From assembly GCF_964340395.1 (NCBI RefSeq), contig NC_135561.1, positions 19,995,240 to 20,059,239 of the forward strand: DNA of 64,000 nucleotides, given 5' to 3'. This DNA comes from Glandiceps talaboti (Eukaryota; Hemichordata; Enteropneusta; Spengelidae). The position numbers were made by a program, and so were the translations under genes. Positions 1 through 11,795 of the stretch are shown here, in pieces. The notes beneath the pieces are model-generated. The model ran no database searches and was not told where the DNA came from. It was given only the letters and a program-made list of their open reading frames with translations. The number at the start of each line of letters is the position of its first letter. Position 1 is the first letter of the stretch.

Positions 1-91
1 CAGTTTTCAACCCTTTCTCTACATACCTCCCTTGGCTGTAGGTATATTTATGTGAAGTCTGATGAAGTCCTTGGCTGTAGGTATATACCGG

Positions 92-202
92 GTATGTATG
101 TATGTATGTATGTATGTATGTATGTATGTATGTTTGTTTGTATGTATGTATGTATGTATGTATGTATGTATGTATGTATGTGTGTGTGTGTATGTATGTA
201 TC

Positions 203-233
<31 letters not shown>

Positions 234-310
234 TGTATGTATGAGTATGTGTGTGTGTGTGTGTGTGTCATATGTATGTATTGTATCATATGTACGGTAT
301 GTATGTATGT
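92..310. repeat. TATG tetranucleotide microsatellite
   Basis: Nearly pure TATG repeats with short TG-only interruptions. The apparent open frames across it on both strands are only the repeat read as Met-Tyr-Val-Cys or His-Thr-Tyr-Ile. Confidence 0.95.
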
Positions 311-1401
311 ACCGGTATATATGTGCGTCCGTCAATCCAGGACTATGGTGATATTGAGATAAAAACATGGGTACAGGCAGTGGGATGAAAGAGTTAGTTT
401 GGTAGTACATCATTCAGCAAGCAACACTAGGTATCCAATAGATAATAATGCAAACATTGATTCAGAAGTGATTTACAAATTTGTACTTATGCATGAGCAA
501 GGCTCACATCAACTGTTGTTTCCAGTACTTGAATGTCATGTCTATTCTGTAACTTCATAGCTATACTTACCAAGATTTCCTCAATTTGTTTATGCTCCTT
601 TATTTGAAATTGAATCCATTGCAATAAAAAGTGTAGATCAAATGTCAGTCATTGTCCACTATGGGATTTCAATAAACAAAAAAAAATGTATTTATGCAAG
701 TCAGTACTTTTTCTTTATTTGTTCATATTTACAACATCGTAGTGAAGTAAACATGTTGTTGTCAACTTGAAATTTTGCACAAGAAGCTAACATATATTAA
801 CCAAATTTCATAGCAATCACACGTTTTATTTGTTTTTATAAATTTAGCAGTGTATAAATCTTTCCAAATTTTTTTTCACCAAAATGTGATTTTAACTCAG
901 TTTACAATCCCATAATTGAATATACACTGAAATACTTAGTACTTAGACTTCTCCATCTTCTGTCTAGTATGTGAATTCATATTTGGTATATTACGCTGCA
1001 TGAAACTTGGTGACCTACACCTGTTCATAATACCTGTTGGTAATGATTTACATTTAATTTACACAATATGTAAATTATGTTTGTTTATTGTTTAAGTTTG
1101 CTGACAGATAATAAACAATTTGTTAGTGCATCAAGAGATGCTCGAGTTTGAATTTAGTTTTGCTGTAATAACTTCAGCTATAAAAAATGCCTGTTGCAAT
1201 TTTTTTATACATGGGCCAATACACAGCACTAAAAATTATATCCACTCTTCAACACTGGAACACATTCAGTTCATTTCTGGTTGTTTATATTATAGTTGCA
1301 TAGAGAAAAAACAGCGTATCTTCCCTTGATATCAGCCTTCTAGTATCTTCTTTTGCATAAAAATGACAAGTACATAATTAAATGTTTTTTTCCCCTCCTA
1401 G
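311..1401. other. No gene seen; probably intron of the gene ending at 1998
   Basis: AT-rich sequence without a convincing exon on either strand. The exon at 1402 needs at least one upstream exon, so this stretch is most simply intronic or upstream DNA of that gene. Confidence 0.4.
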
Positions 1402-1998
1402 AAATTTGCCATCGAGTTTTTTGGAGAAAGGAAGATGAAACTGCTGTGTTTGAATTCTTTGCAACACACCTCACACAGGACCTTCCACCCCCAGGTAAAT
1501 CAGTTGATGAAAAGTAGTGTACCATATTTTGTAGCCATCAGAAGTGAGTGTGGGTGTTACAAATAAATGCAAAGAATTGTACTGTGATACTGTGAGCTGG
1601 CTCAGTGATGTGCTAAATAGAATATGAGGCTACATAGAATTAACTGAAATAAGATAGAGGGTCTGTGACGTCACATCAAGAAATATAGGGAAGATACTAC
1701 GTAGGTTTGTTTTTGCTACACTGGATATTGGCTATCAGAAGTATTAGTGTATTTACGGGAATTAAAATCGGGGGGGGGGGGATTTTACGTTTCTATTTGT
1801 GATCAAAACTGTGTCAGTGTTAATTCATTTTAATCTGTTTTCTGTTCCATCCTAGGGAAAAAACTTTGCTCCAAGTTCCTGAGTCAAAATCCACACATCA
1901 CTGGAAATTGGACAAGAATCAAAAACAAAATACACAATGAACAAAAAAGAAGAAGAGATTATTTACAAAAAAATAAAAACTACCAATGTGAAAAGTAA
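1402..1998 (+). CDS. 3' end of an unidentified gene: last two coding exons
   Basis: Two exons join in frame. Exon 1402-1494 follows a pyrimidine-rich acceptor (tcccctcctag) and ends at a gtaaat donor. Exon 1856-1998 follows tccatcctag and ends in TAA (1996-1998). The join completes a Gly codon and gives about 78 residues: an acidic/aromatic stretch (WRKEDETAVFEFFATHL), then a Pro-rich turn followed by GKKLCSKFL, then a basic Lys/Arg-rich tail with NWTRIKNKIHNEQKRRR. The layout (W-x-x-E/D-E-x-A-V, PPGKK-x-C, later W-x-x-IK-x-x) resembles a C-terminal domain I recall from uncharacterised metazoan proteins, some of them zinc-finger proteins; I cannot name it. The phase at 1402 requires one base from an earlier exon, which I did not find, so the 5' end lies upstream, perhaps outside the window. 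The frame stays open across both exons and the intron phase is consistent, which argues against chance. Confidence 0.65.
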
Positions 1999-2556
1999 AG
2001 TGACTGACAAAGGGTAGTACCTCCTTCTGTTTCTACCACCATGACTTCAGTTTGTTCTTAGTTCTTGTTTATTCAAAATTAATTCAGAGCTGATTCAGAA
2101 GTAATTCACTGCTTTGTCAGTATATTATCGTGGGGTGAAATGTTAGATATCATATATATTTATTTTAGTTTTTTCATCCAATCTTCAAACATGGAACTTC
2201 ATGTAAATATACCTACAGCCAAGGTCTTCATCAGTGTGTTACCTTTCAAACTTGCTCAAGCTGATTTGAAGTCTCCAGCTGTCCATGCAATCAGTAACAA
2301 ATTCCTTGTAAATTCCTCTCTGCATGACAAATTGTTTAGGGAAACCTTGTTGCATCTTTGATCTTTAAGTATTATAGCAACTGTTCACTTGTGAGTCATT
2401 CCACAGTAATGTGCAACATTTGACATTCACTTTTTTTGCAGCTCTGAATTTCATGATCTGTCAAGCTTTGCAAGTTTTTGGGGTTTTATCAGATAACACT
2501 ATGTATGAGCTGATATAAAACAAAAAAAAATTTGATGGTTCTGTGTTGAACACCAG

Positions 2557-2562
2557 AATAAA
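2557..2562 (+). terminator. Candidate poly(A) signal AATAAA
   Basis: AATAAA about 560 bases after the stop codon at 1998, in the gene's sense. This would give a 3' UTR of roughly 0.6 kb. No cleavage-site evidence beyond the hexamer. Confidence 0.4.
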
Positions 2563-3349
2563 TATTACCTTGTCAATCCCTAGTAGTGGTCTGTTTTTTT
2601 GACACTGATTTGTGACATACTGTACATCCTGTGATGTTTGACCTGGTATTAATTAGTTGAAGTTACTGGAATTAATTATGACTGTTTAATATGAATGACC
2701 TATCAGTTGATAAATGAATAATGACAGAAAGGGCCAAAAAGTCTGCCCAAATTGTGTACGTAATTGTATCTGTCCTATGATCCAATAATTTAAACCACCA
2801 GTGTAATAATGGGTAAGTGTTGCAGTAACCAAAGACCTGCCATGCAGTTGCCTCATAACTCAAACTTTTTTGAAATTACAGTCATAAACCAAATTGATTA
2901 GAATTGTACAATTTCTTTTTATAAAAGCATGAGGTACTCACCTAGGTCATCAGCCTGTATGTTCTAGTGTGAACGGTCACAAGGGTGTCATGTGAGACCC
3001 GTCCAGCCTCCTCTGATCAAAACATCGATGTTACAACATGACAGTTACAATATTAAACAACGGACTTAGAGTTTCCCGCCAAAAAATCATTTCAACAGAG
3101 AAGCTCGATTATTGTCAGTTATTGCTGCAAAGTCACAGTAACAGATTCATTTGGAAATGATGGTGTATGAAAGAAGTAGTTCCAATTGTTATTGGTATTT
3201 TTATTTTGTTATTTTAAGTTTTATGAAACTTTGTGCAGAAAGAAACAAGTAGCTGGAAATTATGTATTCACCTCCAGTAGCCTATAAATGTGAAACAGTT
3301 ATTAAATTTTGGCCTAAATGCCACAAGACATTATATGGGAAATAAAATT
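2563..3349. other. No gene seen
   Basis: AT-rich unique-looking DNA; open frames on both strands are short and lack codon bias or splice context. Confidence 0.5.
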
Positions 3350-4087
3350 TAGTTTTATTGACATGTGAACAAATTTTGTTTACGTTGTTGCAGGTATAAA
3401 GGATTCTTTGTGGCTCTAGTGTCTGTGACCAAACCATAGGCCACTTTGAAGCAGTTTGTTATAAAGCCATGAGCCACTTCATCAGGACTACATTGTTCAA
3501 AATATTTTAACACTTTCAGAAACATCTCACCAAGTTTCAGACTCATTGACTAATTAATTTTTGAGATGTAAGTTTTTGACCAAAAATGAACATTTTTACA
3601 CCTAATTCACATATCACTCATGGAATCATTGTATGCTTAATATTTCTTTGTCCATACATCCCTAGATGCATTCCCATTAAATTTCAGCCCAATCTTCTCA
3701 GTGGTTTTGGAATTATAGATTTTTTACCCAAAAGACACATTTTTAGCCCTAATTTGCATATTTCTTATGGCATTATCATGGCATGAACAAATCTTACTTT
3801 ACATCCCTTAAAGAACGGCCCACCAAATTTCAGACCAATCTGCCCAGTCGTTTTGGAGTTTAAGTCTTTTGACCAAAAATCAAATTTTTTTTTACCCAAA
3901 ACGCACATCTAGGAAGCGATCATTTCCATTTGAACAATTTTGCATTAGAACACCATAAGTAACGTCCCCACCAAATATCAAGTCAATAGGTCTGGCGGTT
4001 TTTGACTTTTAAGTCGTTTACACACACACATATGCACACACGCCGGGCGATGCCTATAGCACTGCTGAACCTCAGTTCAGTTGTACT
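3350..4087 (-). mobile_element. Dispersed 'palindrome-head' element, copy A (inverted)
   Basis: Read on the - strand this matches the + strand copy starting at 12970: a 30-bp near-palindrome (4058-4087, arms around CTGAAC/GTTCAG), then a CCGGGCG segment, a CA/TG tract, then a phrase about 'agtcgtttacac' and a long AT-rich body with the same order of landmarks. No coding capacity. Non-autonomous; the class is not determined. Confidence 0.7.
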
Positions 4088-5220
4088 AACAACGAAGAAT
4101 TGGAGAAAAAGAAGCTGAACAAAAAAAGCTGAAGAGGCAACAAATTAAGAAGCTGGTAACAACATAGATAATAGGGAGAAGACAGCAATAGAACATCAGT
4201 GCCAAGAGAAAAGCTGTTTCTAGAGCAAGAAAATACTTACCCAAGTCTTCAACAAAATATGCATCTGTCATTCATGGACTTCTCTCAAGTGTCTCTCCAA
4301 GAAAGAAAATAGTAATGGCAAATTTAGGTTTACCATCTTTAGAGGAAAACCGAAGACTTATAAGTGTCGATGCAAAACTTTAAAATCAACTTACCAGGTG
4401 TACTGGTAAAGCATTCCTTATTGCACTAACCAAAAACACACATTTAGTAAGAAATACTCTGTAAGGAGACATGCAATTTTGCAGCTGGGTATCATATATC
4501 AGAGTTTGCTGACAGCATCATCATGACGATAGTCTTGAAAGCAAGAAAGAGAAGTGTAAAAAGCAATGTCACCAAAGCAATACATGACTTCTATATTAGG
4601 TCAGATATCTCTATTGAACTCTGGGAAAAACACTGTAAGCAAGAAAACATTTCAACAGAGACATGTATTGAAATATCCATGAACAAAAAAAGAAAATACC
4701 AATAAAGTGGGACTATCAAAGTTCTGTCTCTGCAGCTACGACCGACAGTCTAAGACTATAGCACAAATTTTTGTTTCCTCAAGAATGCTGAAATGGTAAT
4801 TTAATGGATGATGCAGAGAGGCAATGTCTCTGAAGTTGGATATTTTGGAACAATCTATTTCGATGAAATAAAATACATCAAATCAAACTAATGTCAATTT
4901 CGGATGTAATTATGAAGATCATGCTGTTTTTGACACAAAAGTTCAACACCCACACTAGTGTTTCAGACTTTCTAGGTGCAAGAAAGCCTAAAATTATTCT
5001 TAGATATTTTAACACCCCATGTGATTTGTTTTATTGGGGGGGGGGGGGGTGTTCATAAACATTTCAGGTAAAATTGACACCAAGATTTACTGAAAATAGC
5101 ATTTTCTAAAATTATAGAAATACACAATACACAAACATTACTTTAATTAGTCTATAGCTGTTTATTGTATAACAAAGAAAAGAAGCACTGAAAATGAACC
5201 TCGTGTATGGAATGTAATAG
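4088..5220. other. No gene seen
   Basis: AT-rich DNA with a G run at 5036-5050. The longest open frames are 60-61 codons and have no splice or codon support. Confidence 0.45.
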
Positions 5221-5317
5221 ATAGTCAACAAGTTCGGTAGGGTTATGAGCCATTAATAAACGAGGGGGCGTAGCCCCCGGGTTTTTGGCACATAACCCTA
5301 CCGAACGAGTTGTCTAT
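5221..5317. mobile_element. 97-bp foldback (MITE-like)
   Basis: Arms of 32 bases (5221-5252 and 5286-5317) are reverse complements with about four mismatches; both contain GTTCGGTAGGGTTATG. The loop carries a second hairpin, GGGGGCGTAGCCCCC. A nested inverted repeat with no coding content fits a miniature inverted-repeat element. Confidence 0.7.
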
Positions 5318-5498
5318 CTGGCTTATACTACAGCGTGATTGGCTCAAACGGATCTTTTTCAAAATTTTGTTGCATGCAAATTGAGTGCTGAGCGTAATAG
5401 GTCACACCCCTAAGAAAGAATGGGTTATGGCTCCATATAACCAACCGAAATCAAGCCTAAGCAGCCACAGAAACTTATAATTGTACTAATTACTCCAA

Positions 5499-5910
5499 GT
5501 GTGTGAATGGCCCGTAGTATGTCTTTGGTAAGACACAATTGTCACCATAAGTTACCCAGTGTGATCGCAATAATCATAAAAAAAATTATAGTGATGGGTA
5601 TAGAAAAAAACCATCTAGTATACCCCATGAGTATCTGTTTATTTGCTGGTTTATTTAATTATTTTATTTGTCCCTATACTTGTCGTTCGTTTGCTTGTTC
5701 ATTTGTCATTTATTTGATAGTTTATTTATTTGTTTGTTTGTTTGTTTTGTTTGTTTTGTTTTGTTTGTCACACGGTTCCTGGGTCCCCTGTGGTCAGTGC
5801 CCCGTAGTATGCACGGTAATACACAAGTGTGTCACCTTAACTTAAGTTAATTACCCAGCCTGATGACCAGCAAAGTGTGCGAGTGCCATGTAATATGTCG
5901 TCATTTGTCA
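5499..5910. repeat. Degenerate direct repeats
   Basis: The phrase 'cccgtagtatg...gtaa...cacaa...gtcacc' followed by 'ttacccag' occurs near 5510-5560 and again near 5800-5855, with a partial third near 5886. A T/TTTG-rich microsatellite (about 5640-5768) lies between them. Confidence 0.5.
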
Positions 5911-6239
5911 CAGAACAGCTATGGACGGTGGAGCATGGTTCGAGTTTAGAAATGTTTCGGGCCAACACAATTTCCCTCCGAGACTCATGGGGTTAGGGCA
6001 CAGGCACTTGTTTCCCGAGACATGTATCAGAATGTTTCTATCAGAATACAATAAAATGTCGATAATATCGATAATATTGATATGTTTTAGTCAATTGTAT
6101 ATGACAGGGTAAAATAACACTTGTTGCTTTGATCGCGCACGCGCAACTCCACTCACCGCGAGATATAATTTATAAACAAGGTTTGCAACAGAACACAATT
6201 ACCGGACTAGTGCATGCAGGGGCATATGGGTTTCGTGTG

Positions 6240-6400
6240 AAATGAATGTTAATTTTATCAAACATATATGGTTATGTTCATTATAGTATATTTTGTATGT
6301 ATTTGACTTCTATGTAAATGCTGCTCCTAATGTTTTTAGTGAGCCCCTGATATAAAAGGGATGCAGAAAATAAATGAATGAAAAAAGTACCATATATGAA
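6240..6400 (+). mobile_element. Possible LINE 3' tail
   Basis: A short segment ends in 'gcagaaaataaatgaatgaa', the kind of A-rich short-repeat tail seen at 3' ends of CR1/Jockey-group non-LTR elements. No coding sequence remains. Weak call. Confidence 0.3.
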
Positions 6401-6546
6401 AAAAATACATGTTGGCAATTTTTATCTTCACGATAATAGTCTTAAAATAAAATGTGGCCCCCAAACCCTGAAAACCTATGAATCCATGATTATAGTCAAC
6501 TTCTATGGACATGGCCTTAGCAAAAGCTTCCCGGCGGGTATATGTC

Positions 6547-6555
6547 TATAAATAG
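6547..6555 (+). promoter_or_regulatory. Candidate TATA box
   Basis: TATAAATAG is a strong TATA match. Just downstream (6573-6590) sit overlapping AAGGTCA half-sites of the nuclear-receptor type. A clean splice donor (g|gtaagt, 6630) lies about 80 bases after the TATA box. Confidence 0.4.
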
Positions 6556-6576
6556 ATCGGCGATGATGCATCGTCA

Positions 6577-7350
6577 AGGTCAAGGTTCATATATCTCAGA
6601 ACGAGGCAGGCGCCCAATTTGAGTCGTTGGTAAGTGTTCACGTAGCCAGCCATTCTTAAAATCCGTATTTTTCGCCAGTTTTTACCAATGCAACTTCATT
6701 GACAACCATTTTTGACTTTATATACTCAAAAGTATTTGAAGAAATGTTTTGTAGAAATTTGCAAGATTTTAAAGGGTGTTATGATCGAGTGTAAATGTGA
6801 TGTCGGCATGCAGTGTGACGACGTTGCGTTTCCAAATAGAAATACACATGTCCATGTGACTGTAACAATGGTATTACTACACTAGTGAAGGCAGAATGCA
6901 GCTAGTCTCCTTTTGAAACGGGCAGTCAACTTGTTCTTGCCAAGTGATAGCATAGTTGACGGCTAATGTTAATAGATAATATAATTATAATGTATTTTTT
7001 TGTAGTGAAATTGGGCTCTAACATGCAGCGCCATCAGCGATGAAAGTGGGAACAACATGTCACACTGCAGTATAGTAGTCGCCGTCGGAAAACAGCCCAA
7101 CAAGTATGGTAGCGTCTTTGGAACAAGTCTTGAGACATCCGAAGACTAATCCTGGGACATTCGAAGCTTAAGACTCCGAAGATACTTATCCGTCTTTGGA
7201 GATAACTTGAGACTGATACCTGCAGATACCAGAAGCCGTCTTGGAAGTTGTCTGCCGACGAGCGACTTGAGGTGGACGACGACTACTCCTGGTTACGTTC
7301 CGACACCGGCTGTGAAACTAGGACAAACCCGGCCACATCACAGCAGATTG
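6577..7350 (+). ncRNA. Candidate two-exon non-coding transcript or 5' UTR
   Basis: Proposed exon 1 runs from about 6577 (30 bases after the TATA box) to 6629, with donor gtaagt. Exon 2 is 7006-7350: acceptor tttttttgtag, donor gtaagaat. Exon 2 is visibly less AT-rich than its surroundings and contains phrases such as 'ccgaagac' and 'cgacgacgac'. Every ATG in it meets a stop quickly, so it is either a long 5' UTR or a non-coding RNA. I found no third exon that continues it convincingly. Sequence signals only; no conservation evidence. Confidence 0.35.
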
Positions 7351-7976
7351 GTAAGAATCTAAGATACTCAGTAAGAGGTTTACAACAATGACACTGCGAG
7401 CCAAAACGATCCTCGATTACTAGTTAGTATTTTTTCTCGGTAAATTTTTTCAGTACGGGTCGCCAAAAGTCGCGGTGATAATTGTGTTCATGGATGCGTG
7501 ATTTAATTGTCGGCATTCCCTAAACATCTGGTAAATTTTGGAAACAAGCCCTTACAAATTTCCACTCATTTTCTACTTTGAAGAATAAATAGTTTGTTTA
7601 GGCTTGGAAATTACATTAGGGGTTTTTTTTAACTTCCACACAAAAAAAACTTTTTGAGTGTAGTCTGTTTCTATTTTCGGCTACACTTTGTGAATAAATC
7701 AACACTTGTCAATTCCATCTGGAGGCAATAGTGCCTGTTTCAGTCAGCAAACATTTTTTTTTCTTGTTTGCCTTGGGGTGAGAATTTAATTTTGTAGCTA
7801 GTTCCAATTTTTAGGGACTTGGGCAACATCAGCAAATATAACCCAGTTTTTTTTAAAAATATACAGCCGTTAGCCCAGAATTAACTGAGCAATTAGTTGT
7901 TACTGACTGTTCATATGCTGTCCACATAGCTGCTCTTTCCTTTGTCAAAAAAATGGCAGGGAGAGTGGTATATTGT
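7351..7976. other. No gene seen
   Basis: AT-rich with several T homopolymers. It would be intron if the 6577-7350 transcript continues downstream. Confidence 0.4.
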
Positions 7977-8183
7977 ACACACGTTGACTGACAATGAGGG
8001 TAATAGCATATGTTTGTTGCCGAGGGACTAGCGAGTCACACAAAAACAGTCTCAGAAACGAGACTGTTTTGGTTTCCCCGAAGGCAAAACCTGATTGGAA
8101 ATGAAACTGTTCTGGTGTGACTGGCTAGTCCCGAGGGGAAACAAACTTGCGCTATCACCCAAATAATGTCAGTCAACATGTGT
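7977..8183. mobile_element. 207-bp foldback element with ~65-bp arms
   Basis: Arms 7977-8041 and 8115-8183 are reverse complements with several mismatches and small gaps; shared pieces include GTTGACTGAC, GGGACTAGC and AGTCACAC. Inside lies a perfect 9-bp stem, AACAGTCTC/GAGACTGTT (about 8045-8068). MITE-like; no coding content. Confidence 0.75.
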
Positions 8184-8946
8184 TTTATACGACACTGAAC
8201 AAGAATCATACACCACAGCACACTAAAATAATTATAACAAACTTCTCCAGCAAGCAGAGTTTGTTTGCAGTGTTGCAGTCAGAGTTTTTTTTAGCTCCGC
8301 TGTCAGCGAAAGCTGAAAGTGTAGCTTTAGGTATAGGTTTTATAGAGTCTAGAGTGTATAGGTGAATCATAGGTGTCCGTCAAACTTTTATATTTTCACT
8401 ATCTTCTCTGAAAGTAACAGCCAGAATACTTCGATATTTGTTGTGCATGTTCCCTTGGGGGAGGCTATTCGGATTTGTTCATGCCAAGTTGATCTGTGCC
8501 ATTTTCAATTTTTTATGATTTTTTTTCCAAAAATGACATTTTTATCAACTCCTCATATACTTCAAGTCAGATTGCTTTGATATCTGGTGTGTTGATGCAC
8601 AGAGGGTAGCTTACTTAGATTTGTTAATTTCAAGTCAGCACGTCTTTTCTTCTATTTTTTATGATTTTTTTTTTGTAATTTGAAAAAAAATGAATATGTT
8701 AATGAGCATTATGACCGACGCCATATTGGAAATCAGTCCGCGAGACTTTAGGCAAAGTGCAACTTTTCAAAAGACACTATTGACGTCAAACAAGCAATGT
8801 AATATGTGCTATAGTCTTAATTCTACGCATTGTGCGGCAAATGACAAATAATTCTTCGAAAAAGGGTTGTAAATTTCAAATCAAATTCTCCACCCCTCCT
8901 ACAGAATGGTTCATTCCAGTATATGCACCGCATGATCAAGTGAGAG
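8184..8946. other. No gene seen
   Basis: AT-rich flank between two mobile elements; two 72-codon frames here have no supporting context. Confidence 0.45.
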
Positions 8947-11078
8947 CAGGGGTGAACAAATCATTTTGTGAACTGGTGGTCCCCGGACCAGTGCCTTAAA
9001 AAATCCAGTGGTCCTGCTGAAAGAATTAGTGGTCCGTGGTCCTTGGTCCCGCTAACGTGAAACATTAAATCTTGCCTATGAATCTATATATTTAGACGTA
9101 CACCACTTATAGTTGAACAATACCCAATTTATAATGATAAATATAAAGTTGACATGCTTGGTTTCAGTCAATTGACAATTCTATTATATTTGTAACGGTT
9201 ATTTTTGACGCATCGACGAAACGAAAAATACTGAACGGCGACTTCACTTGGATTTCACGAAGGATTAGAAATTTGACAGAAATATGCGACAAGAACATTG
9301 AAAAACAGTTTTACTTGGTCATGATTGCAGTATGACGACAAAAGTTGTACTACGTTTTGTCAAACTTGTCTGGAAAACCCAGATATTGCAAGCAAATCAT
9401 CACAATTGTACAAAGAAACTAACCCCTTCAAAGTTGATCCTATAAAATCTCACGAAAAAAAAACTACGAACACATACATTGCCTGACTAGGAGTCCTTGT
9501 GTCCATGGTGTGACTGTGTCAAGATAAAATCAAATTTACCAGTTGTCGAGGCTTTGGAAAAAGACCTAGGAACACAGCGATTGCCTGACTAGAGGGAGTC
9601 CGTGTGACGGTGTGGAGATAAAATCAAATTCGCCAGTTATCGAGGCTTTGGCAAATATCATATCACAGTGCTAAAATAGATACTTCGTTGACTATCTGTA
9701 AGTGTAACCCTAGAATCATTTGGTGTCATGCTGGTCAGTTGTTTTCCATAGCTCAAAAGATTGACCATTGTCCGTGTTGTCCATTTAAAACTTTACAGCC
9801 CTTCACGTTTCAGATGGGTCTAAATTATTTACGAGATGGATAGCCACACATTACACAGCAAATCTATTTGGGAAATGGTCGTTTATTTGAGAGGTACTAT
9901 ACGTAGTGTGGACACTGACGTCCTATGTTTACAGATAGTAACAGATAAGATATCATGGGAAATGCCTTGGCGCATACCATTTCTGTCTAGGGTTGGTCTT
10001 AGCACATTATTTTTACTTAGACCTAAATTACATGCAAGGAGAAAATGAAACAGGTGGTGTATATTTTTGATCGTGTAATGTTTTATCTATTACAAAGTAA
10101 ACGATAATAAGCAGCATAAATGCTCAGATTTGGAGTGCACTTGTGTTATGTGTCTAACAAGCAACCCACACACCCGAAATGGAGTGAGCAACAAGTGTGC
10201 ACACATCTGAGCTCTGCATCTGAGGTTCGAGACCAGCATATTGCAGAAAGCAATGCAGGAGGACTGGTATGGTATCGTCAACCCTTGTAAGTCATTGGAA
10301 AAACCAAGATGACAGTCAGTGATTGCTATCATGGAAGTAACTGAGGTTGGCAAAAATGATGAAACCTTTGTTATTCACTTGCCCAGTGGACAAACTTGGT
10401 AACTTTTGTCCCGGACTTTTGTGGGATAACATGAAGTTAATTGTGCGTCATTTGGATGACTTCATTTCATAAAAGGGGTTCTACTACAAATCATTTGAAG
10501 CTCCTTTATGAATAAAAACAATAATACAGTCAATGCTGACAGAATGATATCAAATAAAATGTTTCGTTTGATACATTTGAATTATTATACAATGAAATTA
10601 TTACTCTTGTCTTCCTAATTCTCGTGTCCCTAAACCGGTATGTCCCTACTAGTAATGATATGAGCCACATGTGCGTTGAGTGTTATCTCCTGTCTATCAT
10701 TTCACATTGTTGTTGATTCAGTGAAATAAACTACGATGTACGGCCGCTACTATGACGTATTGACGCACCCACCAGTCATTCAACTGTCAAAGTTCACGCC
10801 CCCTAGGCCTTTCTATAGCATATTGCTGGTTTGAAGTCGGAAGTCACCTGATAATACTTCATGACCCATCGAAAGGTCATGCAAGGCTTGTAGTTTTGGC
10901 TCCATCGTGATCGTATTTCTTGTTTGTTCACATTCAGTTGTTGCTGTTCCTACTTTTTAGCATGATTATTTACAGTTTAAGGTACTGGTCCGACGGACCA
11001 GACAAGGTCAAATTTGTGTGGTCCGCCCAAAAAAATCACTGGTCCCGGACCTCGGACCAGTGGATTTGTTCACCCCTG
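8947..11078. mobile_element. 2.13-kb TIR transposon, non-autonomous, hAT-like ends
   Basis: The left end (8947) begins CAGGGGTGAACAAATC and the right end (to 11078) is its reverse complement. Subterminal regions on both sides are rich in inverted GGTCC/GGACC and CCAGTG motifs (8975-9050 and 10980-11065), as in hAT-type transposase-binding ends. GAGAG flanks both ends (8942-8946, 11079-11083), a possible 5-bp target duplication; hAT elements normally make 8 bp. The interior has no open frame above about 87 codons and no recognisable transposase, so the copy is non-autonomous or degraded. Confidence 0.7.
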
Positions 11079-11083
11079 GAGAG

Positions 11084-11795
11084 GTTACTAAAATGCCCAT
11101 TGCAGGTAGCGGAACTAAGTGAAGCTCAATCATAATGATGGCTGTCAAAATTGAACACGCAATTTGACCGTATTGTTATTTCAGTGAGTTTATTCAGCAA
11201 GAAAACAACTTGTTCTATGTTTTTGTACTTCCTACATGATGTGATGATCGTTTTTTTTAACCGGTACAACTTACAGCCTACAATAAAACTGCTACTTGGC
11301 TAGTAACACTGACACGATTCCGTGTTCCGTGTTCATGTTTTGGGGCACATTTCTAAATACACGAAACCAGTTATTGAATGTGGAGGTGGATATTGATATT
11401 CAGTTTGAAAAATTAAAATCCTGAACTTTATTTTGCGAACGGTTTTGTCATTTCTTAGTTATTATAGGGCCGACTGTATCACGTTTAACGTTTATGTCAA
11501 CCTGGAAGTACATAGACACGAAAATAGACGAAGTGACTTGTACATGTAATTAGTAACAAAATTTTGCTGTAACTGCTGATAACCTTCAAATTTATTTATT
11601 TTTATGTTGATTTTACAGAAGTTATAGTCTAAACTTGCAAATCTAGCAAAATGTTCTGTAAAATGTTACTGATTACTGCATGGCCATTTACCTTCAATCT
11701 AAGATATCCAGGCAAATTATAGCACTGTAAGATAAATAAATCCCAGCTAAAATCACCTTTGGCTTTGTCATCAAATTTTGAGTACCAATCTTTTT
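11084..11795. other. No gene seen
   Basis: AT-rich unique-looking sequence between two mobile elements. Confidence 0.45.

Noticed and set aside
10090-10353. 87-codon - strand frame as a transposase remnant of the 2.13-kb element
   Set aside because: No catalytic motif or BED/hAT dimerisation signature; too short to support.
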